NCBI GenBank assembly: GCA_964410105.1
Contig: CAYPFY010000005.1
Location: forward strand, 62,001 to 126,000
Reading direction: 5' to 3'
Source of the DNA: CAYPFY01 sp964410105
GTDB taxonomy: Bacteria > Bacteroidota > Ignavibacteria > UBA10030 > SZUA-254
DNA length: 64,000 nucleotides
The translations under genes were made by a program, and so were the position numbers. Positions 46,077-54,169 of this stretch are shown piece by piece. Every line of letters begins with the position of its first letter. Within the stretch, counting starts at the first letter, position 1. The notes beneath the pieces are model-generated. The model was given only the letters and a program-made list of their open reading frames with translations, was not told where the DNA came from and ran no database searches.

Positions 46077-46123
46077 CCCTCACGAGAGGGAATAAATATA
46101 ATGAATTTTCATGCCCCGAACAA
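46077..46123 (-). promoter_or_regulatory. groES promoter with a small palindrome over the start site
   Basis: TTG at 46123-46121, 20 nt, TATATTTA at 46100-46093; predicted start near 46088. The palindrome CCCTC (46077-46081), 4 nt, GAGGG (46086-46090) lies over that start and may be a regulator site. A further inverted repeat, TCCGGTC and GACCGGA (46132-46150), lies upstream. The rest of 46015-46274 shows nothing clear. Confidence 0.68.
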
Positions 46124-46274
46124 ATCCTCCTTCCGGTCCGGAAGACCGGAGCTCCAGGCAGCCGGCGACAAAACAGTCAAAAGATGTGCCAAGAACGCAC
46201 ACCCCTTTTCAGAAACGTTTAGAGGGATTTCTGGACTCTGCTGCGGTCTCAGGGAAAAAATTCGAGTCTTTTTG

Positions 46275-47069
46275 TCAGACCCTGTGATCCTGTGCCACTT
46301 TTGTCGGACATTCTGTCTCTCCCTCTGACAGACTCCGGGTCCCACGGCCCCGCCGCGCCCCCTCGATTACCAGGACGAACTCCCCCCTACCCCCGTTTTC
46401 CGTAAAATACTCGACCGCTGAAGAAAGAGTATTTCTGAAAACCTCCTCGAATTTTTTGGTCAGTTCTCTTGATACGGATACCCGTCTGTCACCCAAAGTA
46501 TCGAGCAGGTTTTGCAAGGTCTTGACGAGTCTGTGCGGCGATTCATACAAGATGATCGTCCTCTCCTCAAGCTTCAGATTCCGGAGCAAGGTTGCCCGCC
46601 CTTTCTTCACGGGCAGAAACCCCTCAAAGACGAACCGGTCGGTGGCAAGGCCGCTAATCACAAGGGCCGGGAGAAATGCGGTCGCCCCGGGAACAGGGAC
46701 GATCGGTATTTTTTTCTGAATCGCTGCGCTTACCAGCCGCGAGGAAGGATCAGAGATCCCCGGGGTGCCGGCGTCGGAAACAATGGCAATAGACGTGCCC
46801 GAAGAGAGTTTGGCCAAAATCTCAGGAATCCGGCGGGACTCGTTGTAGCTGAAGTAGCTCGTCATCGGAGTATGAATATCGTAATGATCGAGGAGAAGCT
46901 TTGTCCTCCGGGTATCCTCGGCGGCGATCAGGTCTACTTCCGAAAGTGTCCTCACGGCTCTGAAGGACATATCCTCGAGATTTCCGATGGGAGTGCTGAC
47001 AATGTAAAGGGTTGCGGGTTTCCCGCGAAGGTCAGGTTCCCCAGTCGCGGGCATAGCGGAAGTCGACAT
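46275..47069 (-). CDS. rsmI: 16S rRNA (cytidine-2'-O)-methyltransferase RsmI
   Basis: A protein of 264 residues of the tetrapyrrole-methylase fold: TLYIVSTPIGNLEDMSFRAV, AAEDTRRTKLLL, SDAGTPGISDPSSRLV and PVPGATAFLPALVISGL are the family motifs. RsmI methylates the 2'-O of C1402 in 16S rRNA. The frame starts 38 nt inside the end of nadE; ATG 47054 within the overlap is an alternative. The C-terminal 20 residues (GRGTRSLSEGETECPTKVA) are longer and more polar than in most homologues. Confidence 0.94.
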   Translation of the reverse strand: MSTSAMPATGEPDLRGKPATLYIVSTPIGNLEDMSFRAVRTLSEVDLIAAEDTRRTKLLLDHYDIHTPMTSYFSYNESRRIPEILAKLSSGTSIAIVSDAGTPGISDPSSRLVSAAIQKKIPIVPVPGATAFLPALVISGLATDRFVFEGFLPVKKGRATLLRNLKLEERTIILYESPHRLVKTLQNLLDTLGDRRVSVSRELTKKFEEVFRNTLSSAVEYFTENGGRGEFVLVIEGARRGRGTRSLSEGETECPTKVAQDHRV

Positions 47070-47862
47070 TCACCGTGCGGTGCGAGATTTTGGCGATGAT
47101 CGGGGGGCGCCGCTTGAACTGGTTCCTCTGGACCAGCCTCCGGACTTTTTCTATGAAGTTTTTTTCGAAACCCTTCTCAATCAGTTCGTCGTCCGTGCGA
47201 CGTTCGTCCACGAGATAATACAGTAGCTGGTCTGCGAGCTTGTAGGAGAAGCCCAGTTCCCCCTCATCTGTCTGTCCGGCCCAGAGATCGGCCGTCGGCT
47301 TCTTGTCCACGATGACCAGCGGAACCTTGAGAGCCCTGGCGAGCTGCCATACCTGCGTCTTATAGAGATCGCCGATCGGATTGATTGCGCAGGCGGTATC
47401 GCCGAATTGCGTGCCATACCCGAGCAGAATTTCCGTCTTATTGCTCGTCCCTATCACAAGAGCCCGGTCGCGCGCCGACTTATCGTAAAGAACGATCATC
47501 CGGGCGCGCGCCATCACGTTACCTTTCCGGACATTATCGAGAGTGCCTTCGGTGTAGCCGTCGACGATGGGGGTGATATCGACCGTCTCGGAGGGAACCG
47601 AGAGTTTTTTGGCAAGCGAGAGCGCATCGGCCAGACTATCGGGGCTGCTTGTTTTGTACGGCATCAGAATGGCCCGCACGTTATCGCTCCCGAGCGCTTC
47701 GGCCGCGAGCGTCAGGGCGAGGGCTGAGTCCACGCCGCCCGAGAGGCCCACGATGCCTCTCGAAAAGCCGGCATTCCTCACCTCGTCCCGGATGAAGCCA
47801 ACGAGAATGCTCCGGACCGTCGACGTATCAAGCTCTAAATTCGCTTTTCCAGAAATCTCCAT
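47032..47862 (-). CDS. nadE: NAD+ synthetase, ammonia-dependent type
   Basis: A protein of 276 residues. RGIVGLSGGVDSALALTLAAE carries the PP-loop ATP motif (about residues 30-50), followed by GTSNKTEILLGYGTQFGDTACAINPIGDLYKTQV in segments (STSNKTE-type adenylation site, then FGDTACAINPIGDL). No glutaminase domain is attached, so it should use ammonia. It makes NAD from deamido-NAD. ATG 47862 lacks a ribosome binding site, but the predicted transcription start is 47863, so it is a good leaderless candidate. RsmI is co-transcribed downstream. Confidence 0.95.
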   Translation of the reverse strand: MEISGKANLELDTSTVRSILVGFIRDEVRNAGFSRGIVGLSGGVDSALALTLAAEALGSDNVRAILMPYKTSSPDSLADALSLAKKLSVPSETVDITPIVDGYTEGTLDNVRKGNVMARARMIVLYDKSARDRALVIGTSNKTEILLGYGTQFGDTACAINPIGDLYKTQVWQLARALKVPLVIVDKKPTADLWAGQTDEGELGFSYKLADQLLYYLVDERRTDDELIEKGFEKNFIEKVRRLVQRNQFKRRPPIIAKISHRTVNVDFRYARDWGT

Positions 47863-47867
47863 CCGGA

Positions 47868-47898
47868 TGAAGATAGCAAAATGCCCCCGGCAATTCAA
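47868..47898 (-). promoter_or_regulatory. Promoter: TTG, 20 nt, TATCTTCA (leaderless)
   Basis: TTG at 47898-47896, 20 nt, TATCTTCA at 47875-47868; the start is expected within 1-2 nt of the nadE ATG. Confidence 0.65.
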
Positions 47899-47902
47899 AT
47901 TC

Positions 47903-47933
47903 TTGACTTTCCGTGCAAACTTTGGTAATTTTT
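47903..47933 (+). promoter_or_regulatory. Promoter: TTG, 20 nt, TAATTTTT
   Basis: TTG (as TTGACT) at 47903-47905, 20 nt, TAATTTTT at 47926-47933, back to back with the nadE promoter; leader of about 28 nt for the subtilase gene. Confidence 0.68.
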
Positions 47934-47965
47934 TAAAGCTCTCAAACTTCTCCTTCGGGGTGCAT

Positions 47966-50900
47966 ATGAAAATATCGATCCTCCTAACTCTTCTCATTCC
48001 TCTCGCGCAACTCCTGGCCGGCGGACCAGCCAAGCTGGGGAGACTCCTGGAAAGGCAATACAGCCAGCTCCGGGATGACGACCAGAGCGTGGTCATGATT
48101 TACCTCAGCGATAAGGGCGCTATGCACAAAACGGATGCCCATTCGCTTCTTTCGGAGCGATCCATAGCGCGCAGGTTGAAAGTCCGCGCTCTCGCCAATG
48201 TGGTTGACGAAGGTGATCTTCCGCTTGAGAGATCTTATGTCGGGACAATAGCGGAGAACGTCATCGCGATGCGGCACGAGCTGAAATGGTTCAATGCGAT
48301 CAGCGCCGTCGCGACGAAGCGGCAGATCGACATACTCCGGAGCCTCCCGTTTGTGAAAGAGATAGATCTTGTGGGGCGGTGGAAGAAGAACCCCGAACTC
48401 GAAAATCTGGGGAAAGCCCCGGCAACCCCGCCGGCTGCGAGCAGTGCCCTTTCGCTCGATTACGGGCCGTCCTTTACGCAGAACAATCAGATCAACGTCC
48501 CGGCGGTCCACAATTTTGGAATCTACGGACAGGGGATCGTCATCTGCATGCTTGATAACGGCGTGCGGCTGCAGACTCACGAGGCCTTCGCATCAATGAA
48601 CATCATCGCCCAGCACGACTTCGTGGACCACAAGGAAAGCGTCGTGCCGAACAACCCATCGTCCGCCTTCGGTAGCCATGGTGTGAACACGCTCTCTGCC
48701 ATAGGCGGCTACAAGCCGGGGCAGCTGATCGGGCCCGCGTTCAAGGCCAGTTTCATACTGGCCCGGACGGAAAACGATTCGAGCGAGACCCCAATAGAAG
48801 AAGACAACTGGGCGGCTGCGATCCAGTGGGCGGACAGCATCGGCGCGGATGTTTCCAGCACATCGCTCGGATATTGCGCTCCTGGATCCCCCTATGATCC
48901 GCCCTACACGAGCTGGACCCAGGCGGACATGGACGGCAACACAACAGTCATCACGAAGGCGGCCGACCACGCGGTCCAGCTGGGCATCGTCGTCCTCAAC
49001 TCCGCGGGTAATTCAGGCGGGGGAGATGGAGTTCATAACACGCTGGGCGCGCCCGCAGACGGCGACAGCGTCATCACGGTCGGCGCCGTCGGGTCGACCG
49101 GAACTCGCACAGGATTCAGCTCCGTGGGTCCGACGGCGGACGGCAGAATCAAGCCCGATATTATGGCCCTGGGTTCAGGCGACTATCTTGCGAGCTCGAC
49201 AAATCCGACCGGATACGGATCCGGGAGCGGGACCTCGTTCTCCTGCCCACTCTCGGCGGGTGCTGCCGCCCTCGTTCTCTGCGCCAATCCCTCGCTTACC
49301 CCGATACAGGTGCGTCAGGCGCTTCGCCAGACCGCCAACAATGCATCCGCGCCGAACAACCTCGTCGGCTGGGGAATCATCAACACCCTGAGTGCAATCC
49401 GGTATTACGGCGCGACGGCAAACTGCGCCCTTAGAGGATCGCGTTTCAACGACCGGAACGGGAACGGCATCTGGGATGGGGGGGAGCCCCCGCTCTCGGG
49501 CGCCCAAGTCATACTCTCGGGATTCGTGAGCGAGACGACGTACACCGACATCAACGGCCATTACTCCTTTTTCCCCCTGCAATTCGGAATTTACACGATC
49601 CGTGGAGTCCTTCCTGCGGGGTGGGTCAGGACCTCTCCTGCCGATTCCTTCAATGTGGCGCTCAACTTCGGGTCGGACTCCGGCGGATTCGACTTCGGAA
49701 GTTTCAGGCTCGGAAGCATTACGGGACACAAATATAACGACACGAACAGGAACGGGATTTACGACACGCTTGATTTTCCCCTTGCGGACTGGAAAATGCA
49801 CATAGCGGGGCCCGTGCCGGCCGACGTTCTCACCGACAGCTCCGGGACATTTACTTTCACAGGAGTCGGTCCGGGGACCTACGTTCTCAGCGAGAGCGCG
49901 AAGGCAAATTGGGTGCAGTCTTATCCTCCCGGGAATGCGACGTACACGATCGTGATGAGAAGCGGCCTGGACACGGCCGGCTTCGTCTTCCTTAACTACT
50001 TTGATTCGGTGGACAACTACTTCGTGCCTGCAGGCTGGAACCTGCTCTCGCTTCCGCAGGATCCTTCGACCCACCTGAAGATAAGCCTGTATCCATCGGC
50101 GATCTCCAAGGCGTTTATCTACGACCATGCCTACAAAACCATCGACACGATCCCCAACGGGGTCGGTTACTGGATAAAATTCGCCAACCCGCAGAACATA
50201 CTCATCGAGGGAGCGGCGCGTGTGTCGGATACGGTGCCCGTCGTTCAGGGATGGAACATGATCGGTTCGCTCTCGGCTCCCATCGGAGTCGGGACTATTC
50301 AACAAAACCCCCCGGGGTCCGTGAGTTCGAACTACTTCCGGTACGGGGGGTCGTACATAATCGCCGATTCTCTCCGTCCCCACGTGGGCTACTGGGTCAA
50401 ATCAAAAAACTCGGCGGAACTTATCATGAATTATTCCGCGAACGCGCCCACGGTCGGGCGGACGGACGGAGAGTGGTATGACCGGCTCACCGTCAGCGAC
50501 GAGGGCGGTGCCAGTCAGACTCTTTACTTCACGGCTGATAAGTCCGCCGCGGGGCGAGTAGAGTTCTATTCGGTCCCGCCATTGCCGCCGGAGGGCGGAT
50601 TTGACGTTCGATTCTCCAATGGCAGCATGCTTGGGGTCCTTGATGGAAAGGAACTCCCTCTCCTGCTCGGTTCAGTAAAGTATCCCCTGCGAATCACGTG
50701 GGACGCGGGCCTAACATCTCAGGCAGAGCTCCGCGCTGGGGGGAACTCATGGCCGTTGCGAGGGACAGGATCAGCAAACATCCGCGAAGCCCGGGATTTA
50801 CGGATCGGGGCAACGCGCGTACAGCTGCCCGAGAAATTTGCGCTGGAGCAGAATTTCCCGAACCCGTTCAATCCGTCGACGGTAATCCGGTATGAACTCC

Positions 50901-51112
50901 CCGTGTCGGCGAGGGTTTTGCTGAAGATCTACAATGTCTTCGGGCAGGAAGTGGCCAAACTTGTGGATGGAGATGAATCGGCAGGGTATCATACAAAAGA
51001 ATTCGATGCCCGTAACATTGCAAGCGGTGTGTATTTTTACAGACTCACCGCCCGGGATGACGTTAAGGGAATATCGTTCACCCGGATCCGGAAAATGGTT
51101 CTTCTAAAATAG
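47966..51112 (+). CDS. Subtilisin-like secreted protease with SdrD_B-like repeats and T9SS sorting domain
   Basis: A protein of 1048 residues from ATG 47966, which opens a signal peptide (MKISILLTLLIPLAQLLAG). A propeptide-like region precedes the S8 domain, whose catalytic triad is visible: aspartate in CMLDNGVRLQ (about 194), histidine in FGSHGVNTLSA (about 238) and serine in GSGTSFSCPLSAGAA (about 422). Two SdrD_B-type repeats follow near 488 (SRFNDRNGNGIWDGGEP) and 584 (HKYNDTNRNGIYDTLD), then an AGWNLLSLPQD module near 685, and a T9SS type A domain from about 950 (LEQNFPNPFNPSTV). It should be an outer-surface or secreted protease. The frame is open further upstream, but that part lies over nadE. 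Confidence 0.9.
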   Translation: MKISILLTLLIPLAQLLAGGPAKLGRLLERQYSQLRDDDQSVVMIYLSDKGAMHKTDAHSLLSERSIARRLKVRALANVVDEGDLPLERSYVGTIAENVIAMRHELKWFNAISAVATKRQIDILRSLPFVKEIDLVGRWKKNPELENLGKAPATPPAASSALSLDYGPSFTQNNQINVPAVHNFGIYGQGIVICMLDNGVRLQTHEAFASMNIIAQHDFVDHKESVVPNNPSSAFGSHGVNTLSAIGGYKPGQLIGPAFKASFILARTENDSSETPIEEDNWAAAIQWADSIGADVSSTSLGYCAPGSPYDPPYTSWTQADMDGNTTVITKAADHAVQLGIVVLNSAGNSGGGDGVHNTLGAPADGDSVITVGAVGSTGTRTGFSSVGPTADGRIKPDIMALGSGDYLASSTNPTGYGSGSGTSFSCPLSAGAAALVLCANPSLTPIQVRQALRQTANNASAPNNLVGWGIINTLSAIRYYGATANCALRGSRFNDRNGNGIWDGGEPPLSGAQVILSGFVSETTYTDINGHYSFFPLQFGIYTIRGVLPAGWVRTSPADSFNVALNFGSDSGGFDFGSFRLGSITGHKYNDTNRNGIYDTLDFPLADWKMHIAGPVPADVLTDSSGTFTFTGVGPGTYVLSESAKANWVQSYPPGNATYTIVMRSGLDTAGFVFLNYFDSVDNYFVPAGWNLLSLPQDPSTHLKISLYPSAISKAFIYDHAYKTIDTIPNGVGYWIKFANPQNILIEGAARVSDTVPVVQGWNMIGSLSAPIGVGTIQQNPPGSVSSNYFRYGGSYIIADSLRPHVGYWVKSKNSAELIMNYSANAPTVGRTDGEWYDRLTVSDEGGASQTLYFTADKSAAGRVEFYSVPPLPPEGGFDVRFSNGSMLGVLDGKELPLLLGSVKYPLRITWDAGLTSQAELRAGGNSWPLRGTGSANIREARDLRIGATRVQLPEKFALEQNFPNPFNPSTVIRYELPVSARVLLKIYNVFGQEVAKLVDGDESAGYHTKEFDARNIASGVYFYRLTARDDVKGISFTRIRKMVLLK

Positions 51113-51558
51113 TTTTAAATGCTATCGAAGGAACGCGAAGTGACGAGTTCCTCCGTTCATGGGTCAAGAGCCTTCTAAGGGAGCAGAAGATGTAGGTCTG
51201 GTGGGTCGAAGGGGGACGTTTAACAGGTAAGTTCGAATAGTCGGCAGGATTCTGTTAGTGGTCCGACCCACTACCACAACGGGGACTTCACAGACATCGT
51301 GGGTCCCCCTTTTTCTTGGGGGGGAGGATTTCTTCCAGAGGGTCAGAGTCCTGGGCATCGACCCTCGGAATTCAGCATGGATTCCCAACAAGACCAATGG
51401 AACTGGTGCAAGACGAGTGGTGCTAAAGCACGTGAGCTTGCGAATTGATTGAAATCTCCATGAATATGCATAGGATACAACCCAGATCGGAAGCAGATCC
51501 TGGAGATAGTATTTCCGGACTTAGCACAGTGAACGGCGCCACAGAAATCCATTGAGCC
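51113..51558 (+). other. 446-bp intergenic region with several hairpins
   Basis: No convincing gene. GGAAC/GTTCC arms flank 12 nt shortly after the subtilase stop. A GC-rich hairpin with T-tract is listed as a terminator. A possible sigma70-like promoter, TTGAAA (51449-51454), 16 nt, TAGGAT (51471-51476), precedes the lipoprotein gene. The composition shifts to lower GC along this stretch. Confidence 0.5.
51281..51314 (+). terminator. Probable intrinsic terminator downstream of the subtilase gene
   Basis: GGGGAC (51281-51286) and GTCCCC (51303-51308) with inner CAC/GTG pairing are followed by CTTTTT. It lies about 170 bp after the stop. Confidence 0.6.
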
Positions 51559-52653
51559 ATGAGACTGCTGTCCGAAATACTGCTTCTTGGTTTGATGCTC
51601 CCACTTTTCGGTTGCCGGGAGGGAAATCTGAAAATTATCGAGCCCCCTCCTGGCAAGCGAGATTACCTATGGACCGTTGATACCCTCGCCTACCCCGGTA
51701 GCTTTCAGACTTCGATGTATAGCATCTGGGCTAGCTCAGCAAAAAATGTTTACGTTGTTGGTCATAACGACCAAAATCGCGGTCAAATGTTCCATTACGA
51801 TGGATCGTCCTGGCAACCAGTCCATTTGAGCTTGGCTGAAGGAGGCAATGTGGCCGGATCGATTGACCTAACCAGTATAAGTGGTACCGGACCCAGTGAC
51901 ATCTATGCTGCCGGATCGCTCTTGTATGCTAATTCACATCCTCCCCCCAATATTCTTGACAGCAGTCTTATCATCCATTTCGACGGAACATCCTGGCAGG
52001 AAACACCCTTACCGGTTCGTACGAGGCAATTTCTTGGGATTGTGGAATCAAGAACGGGCGAGGTATTTGCCGGAGGAATCGCCGGGGAGATATACCACTT
52101 GAAGGAAGGTATATGGGACATAACTTATATGGATCCTTCCGTATGGTTTTTCCGCTTTACCGCATCAAGCATGTCCGAGCGAGTTTATGCACTCGCTTAT
52201 CAGCTGGACGATTTGCAGCCTCTCGATTCGATTTATTACCACATGTTCACCTATTCAAATCGCTCCTGGGGACGAACTATCACCAGTTTGGAGTCGCTGG
52301 GAGCACCCTCCCCGACCATGGGAGACTATGCACTTTGGGTAGAGCCCTCACGCGATGAATTATACTCCTGCGGAAATGGAGTCTACAAGTATGCGGGGGA
52401 TTCTTCCTGGACGCGGTTGCTTGGAAGTTCGTACGGTCTTAATGACATCTACGGAAGCTCACCGAACAATCTGTTTGCTGTGGGTGAGCTGCGGACCGTC
52501 TATCATTGGAATGGGGCAAATTGGAAACTGATGACGGAGTTACAGCAATTCTCCTTTATCGATTGGTTCGTTTCCTCCTGGACCGATGGGAACGAGGTAT
52601 TCATTCTAGGAGCGAGTGGAGCGGCACAAACGTACATTGTACATGGTAGATGA
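51559..52653 (+). CDS. Lipoprotein, probably beta-propeller-like, function unknown
   Basis: A protein of 364 residues with a lipoprotein signal (LLLGLMLPLFGC, cysteine at about residue 19). The mature part repeats a pattern of about 45-60 residues in which a short phrase such as SIWASSAKNVYVVGH, SGTGPSDIYAAGSLL, RTGEVFAGGIAG, GSSPNNLFAVGEL is followed by a HYDGSSWQ, HFDGTSWQE or HWNGANWKL element. This looks like blades of a beta propeller as seen in many lipoproteins of FCB bacteria. No enzyme motif is present. The coding sequence is clearly lower in GC than its neighbours, and the ribosome binding site is weak, which suggests a recently acquired gene. Confidence 0.75.
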   Translation: MRLLSEILLLGLMLPLFGCREGNLKIIEPPPGKRDYLWTVDTLAYPGSFQTSMYSIWASSAKNVYVVGHNDQNRGQMFHYDGSSWQPVHLSLAEGGNVAGSIDLTSISGTGPSDIYAAGSLLYANSHPPPNILDSSLIIHFDGTSWQETPLPVRTRQFLGIVESRTGEVFAGGIAGEIYHLKEGIWDITYMDPSVWFFRFTASSMSERVYALAYQLDDLQPLDSIYYHMFTYSNRSWGRTITSLESLGAPSPTMGDYALWVEPSRDELYSCGNGVYKYAGDSSWTRLLGSSYGLNDIYGSSPNNLFAVGELRTVYHWNGANWKLMTELQQFSFIDWFVSSWTDGNEVFILGASGAAQTYIVHGR

Positions 52654-52936
52654 GAGGTGAAGAAAACTGTTGTGATTCCGTCCCCACGGCGCGCTTTAAT
52701 CCCACAACGACCTTTCACACCCTGTTCACTGTCGTCTAAGAGCATGTTGTAGCCGTGGTAGGCCGGCACCACCGGTACAGTCCACTCCCGATTCACCTGT
52801 CGCAATCGCGTGACTGTAGCCCAAGCAAACAAACTCAAGGGTAATTAACTCAGAATCTTACTGAGTCGATAACGTTGGAGCAGGATTCCTCCATATTCCA
52901 GGGCGCGAAGAGTCCCCCTCACTGAATACTTTCGCC
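52654..52936 (-). other. Gene-free stretch with a possible coding relic (about 52670-52838)
   Basis: On the minus strand 52838 to about 52670 reads as a protein-like run (WATVTRLRQVNREWTVPVVP, then AYHGYNMLLDDSEQ) that would continue into the antisense of the lipoprotein gene. I do not recognise it; it may be a fragment of a decayed gene or chance. ACTCAG and CTGAGT form a small hairpin near 52850. No promoter of the local type was found. Confidence 0.3.
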
Positions 52937-53863
52937 TCACTTTCCTGTCCAGAAGTAAATGCTACGCGAAACATGGCTGTCAGAATATCTTTGTCTAATC
53001 GTGCTCATTTCCTCTTCTATTGTTTGCTTCTGCAAAGAGGTAATCGATTTCTCATCCCTAACGCCAAGCTTACTCTTCAGTCCCTTTAGATAGTAGCCAA
53101 TTGCGTTCAACGCGAAGTTCGAGTTTGAATACTTGTCCAGGAATTCTCGTGCAATCTTCAGGTATTCATCTCGAGTGGCTTGCTTTTCTGACTCCGTCTT
53201 GAGAGTGTTAAAATCCATGAGAACTAGAGAGTAAATGTCGGGCAGGTATACAGAATGAGGATAATTCCGGAGTAATTCCTGCCCTACACCTCGTGCTCTG
53301 GCAAAGTCGGTCGGATCAGCCAAATTAGTCCCAATCAAGCGAGCGACTTCTGACTCTTCCGGTGAAGGAAGGTCAACATGAATCGCCACCGAGTCCGACA
53401 GATCGTCCCCGATTCGAGCCAGGATCTTGTAATCACCAGCGAGGAGCCGCCCATGGAGCGCCTCATACTTGTGCAGGGTGTCGTTGTTGTAACCCCCCAT
53501 GTCAATCATGTTGAATATTCGTTCATAAGGTCTCACATGAAACGTGTCCGGACCGAACGTATCGACGATTGGGAAATTGCTAGGTATCTGCTGTCCAAGA
53601 GCATTCCATACCTCAACGTGCAGTCCATGTAACCAAATAATAGGATTGTTGAGCACAATGGTTTCGGAGGTTTGATTCTCCATCAATGCATCAAGGCTAA
53701 TATTCTCACCCTCGATGAACCGATGCTTGTTAATCGTAAGAGTCAATGAAACTCTGCCGCGGAGGTTTTGAGCAACGGAGGCGTCTGAACTGACAAGAAT
53801 GATGAGCATGCCGCAAGCGAAGATGTACAACGCTCGTACTGGTGTCGATCGGAGGAGTGGCAC
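52937..53863 (-). CDS. Secreted protein of unknown function with C-terminal helical region
   Basis: A protein of 308 residues with a signal peptide (YIFACGMLIILVSSDASVAQ). Residues about 35-165 are strand-rich (LTLTINKHRFIEGENISLDA, NQTSETIVLNNPI), resembling an Ig-like domain that might act as a binding module. Residues about 175-300 are helical with TPR-like spacing (YPHSVYLPDIYSLVL, EYLKIAREFLDKYSNSNFALNAIGYY). I do not recognise the family. The start is GTG 53863 behind AAGAAAGG. Codon use is AT-richer than in the surrounding genes, as for the lipoprotein gene next to it. Confidence 0.7.
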   Translation of the reverse strand: MPLLRSTPVRALYIFACGMLIILVSSDASVAQNLRGRVSLTLTINKHRFIEGENISLDALMENQTSETIVLNNPIIWLHGLHVEVWNALGQQIPSNFPIVDTFGPDTFHVRPYERIFNMIDMGGYNNDTLHKYEALHGRLLAGDYKILARIGDDLSDSVAIHVDLPSPEESEVARLIGTNLADPTDFARARGVGQELLRNYPHSVYLPDIYSLVLMDFNTLKTESEKQATRDEYLKIAREFLDKYSNSNFALNAIGYYLKGLKSKLGVRDEKSITSLQKQTIEEEMSTIRQRYSDSHVSRSIYFWTGK

Positions 53864-54169
53864 AGTTTGTTTCCTTTCTTATTGTCCGTAATGGCTGCAG
53901 TCGGTGGGGTATTCTGTGATACCATACGGTACCCGTATAGCGCCCGGAGAATCCGTCAAGATTCTTTTGTGCCTGTCACAAAAAGACCAATGTCTCAAGG
54001 GGATTACTCCGCCGTCAGGATAGCTCATCCAGCACGTCTGTGTTGCGCTGGGGCAATGCGTGAAATGGTCGTCCACACTGACACCCTGATAATAAACCCC
54101 CGGCCACCTTTTCAGGGCGACCGGGGGTTGACTGCCGCGTGCCAATCCACCGTTGGGATGAGCTGAAAG
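53864..54169. other. 306-bp intergenic region with palindrome and terminator
   Basis: A palindrome ATACGG (53924-53929), 3 nt, CCGTAT (53933-53938) lies about 65 bp upstream of the secreted-protein gene and could be its operator. The terminator of the lysine aminotransferase gene occupies the right end. No gene seen. Confidence 0.45.
54091..54129 (-). terminator. Intrinsic terminator of the L-lysine 6-transaminase gene
   Basis: Arms AACCCCCGG (54095-54103) and CCGGGGGTT (54121-54129), with further pairing inside, followed on the minus strand by TTTATTA. It starts about 40 nt after the stop at 54170. Confidence 0.82.

Noticed and set aside
46015..46274. A CIRCE element upstream of groES
   Set aside because: I looked for TTAGCACTC-N9-GAGTGCTAA and found nothing close.
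51164..51397. A 77-codon leftward frame in the region after the subtilase gene
   Set aside because: It runs through the subtilase terminator, has no binding site and reads as arginine/threonine/proline-rich noise.
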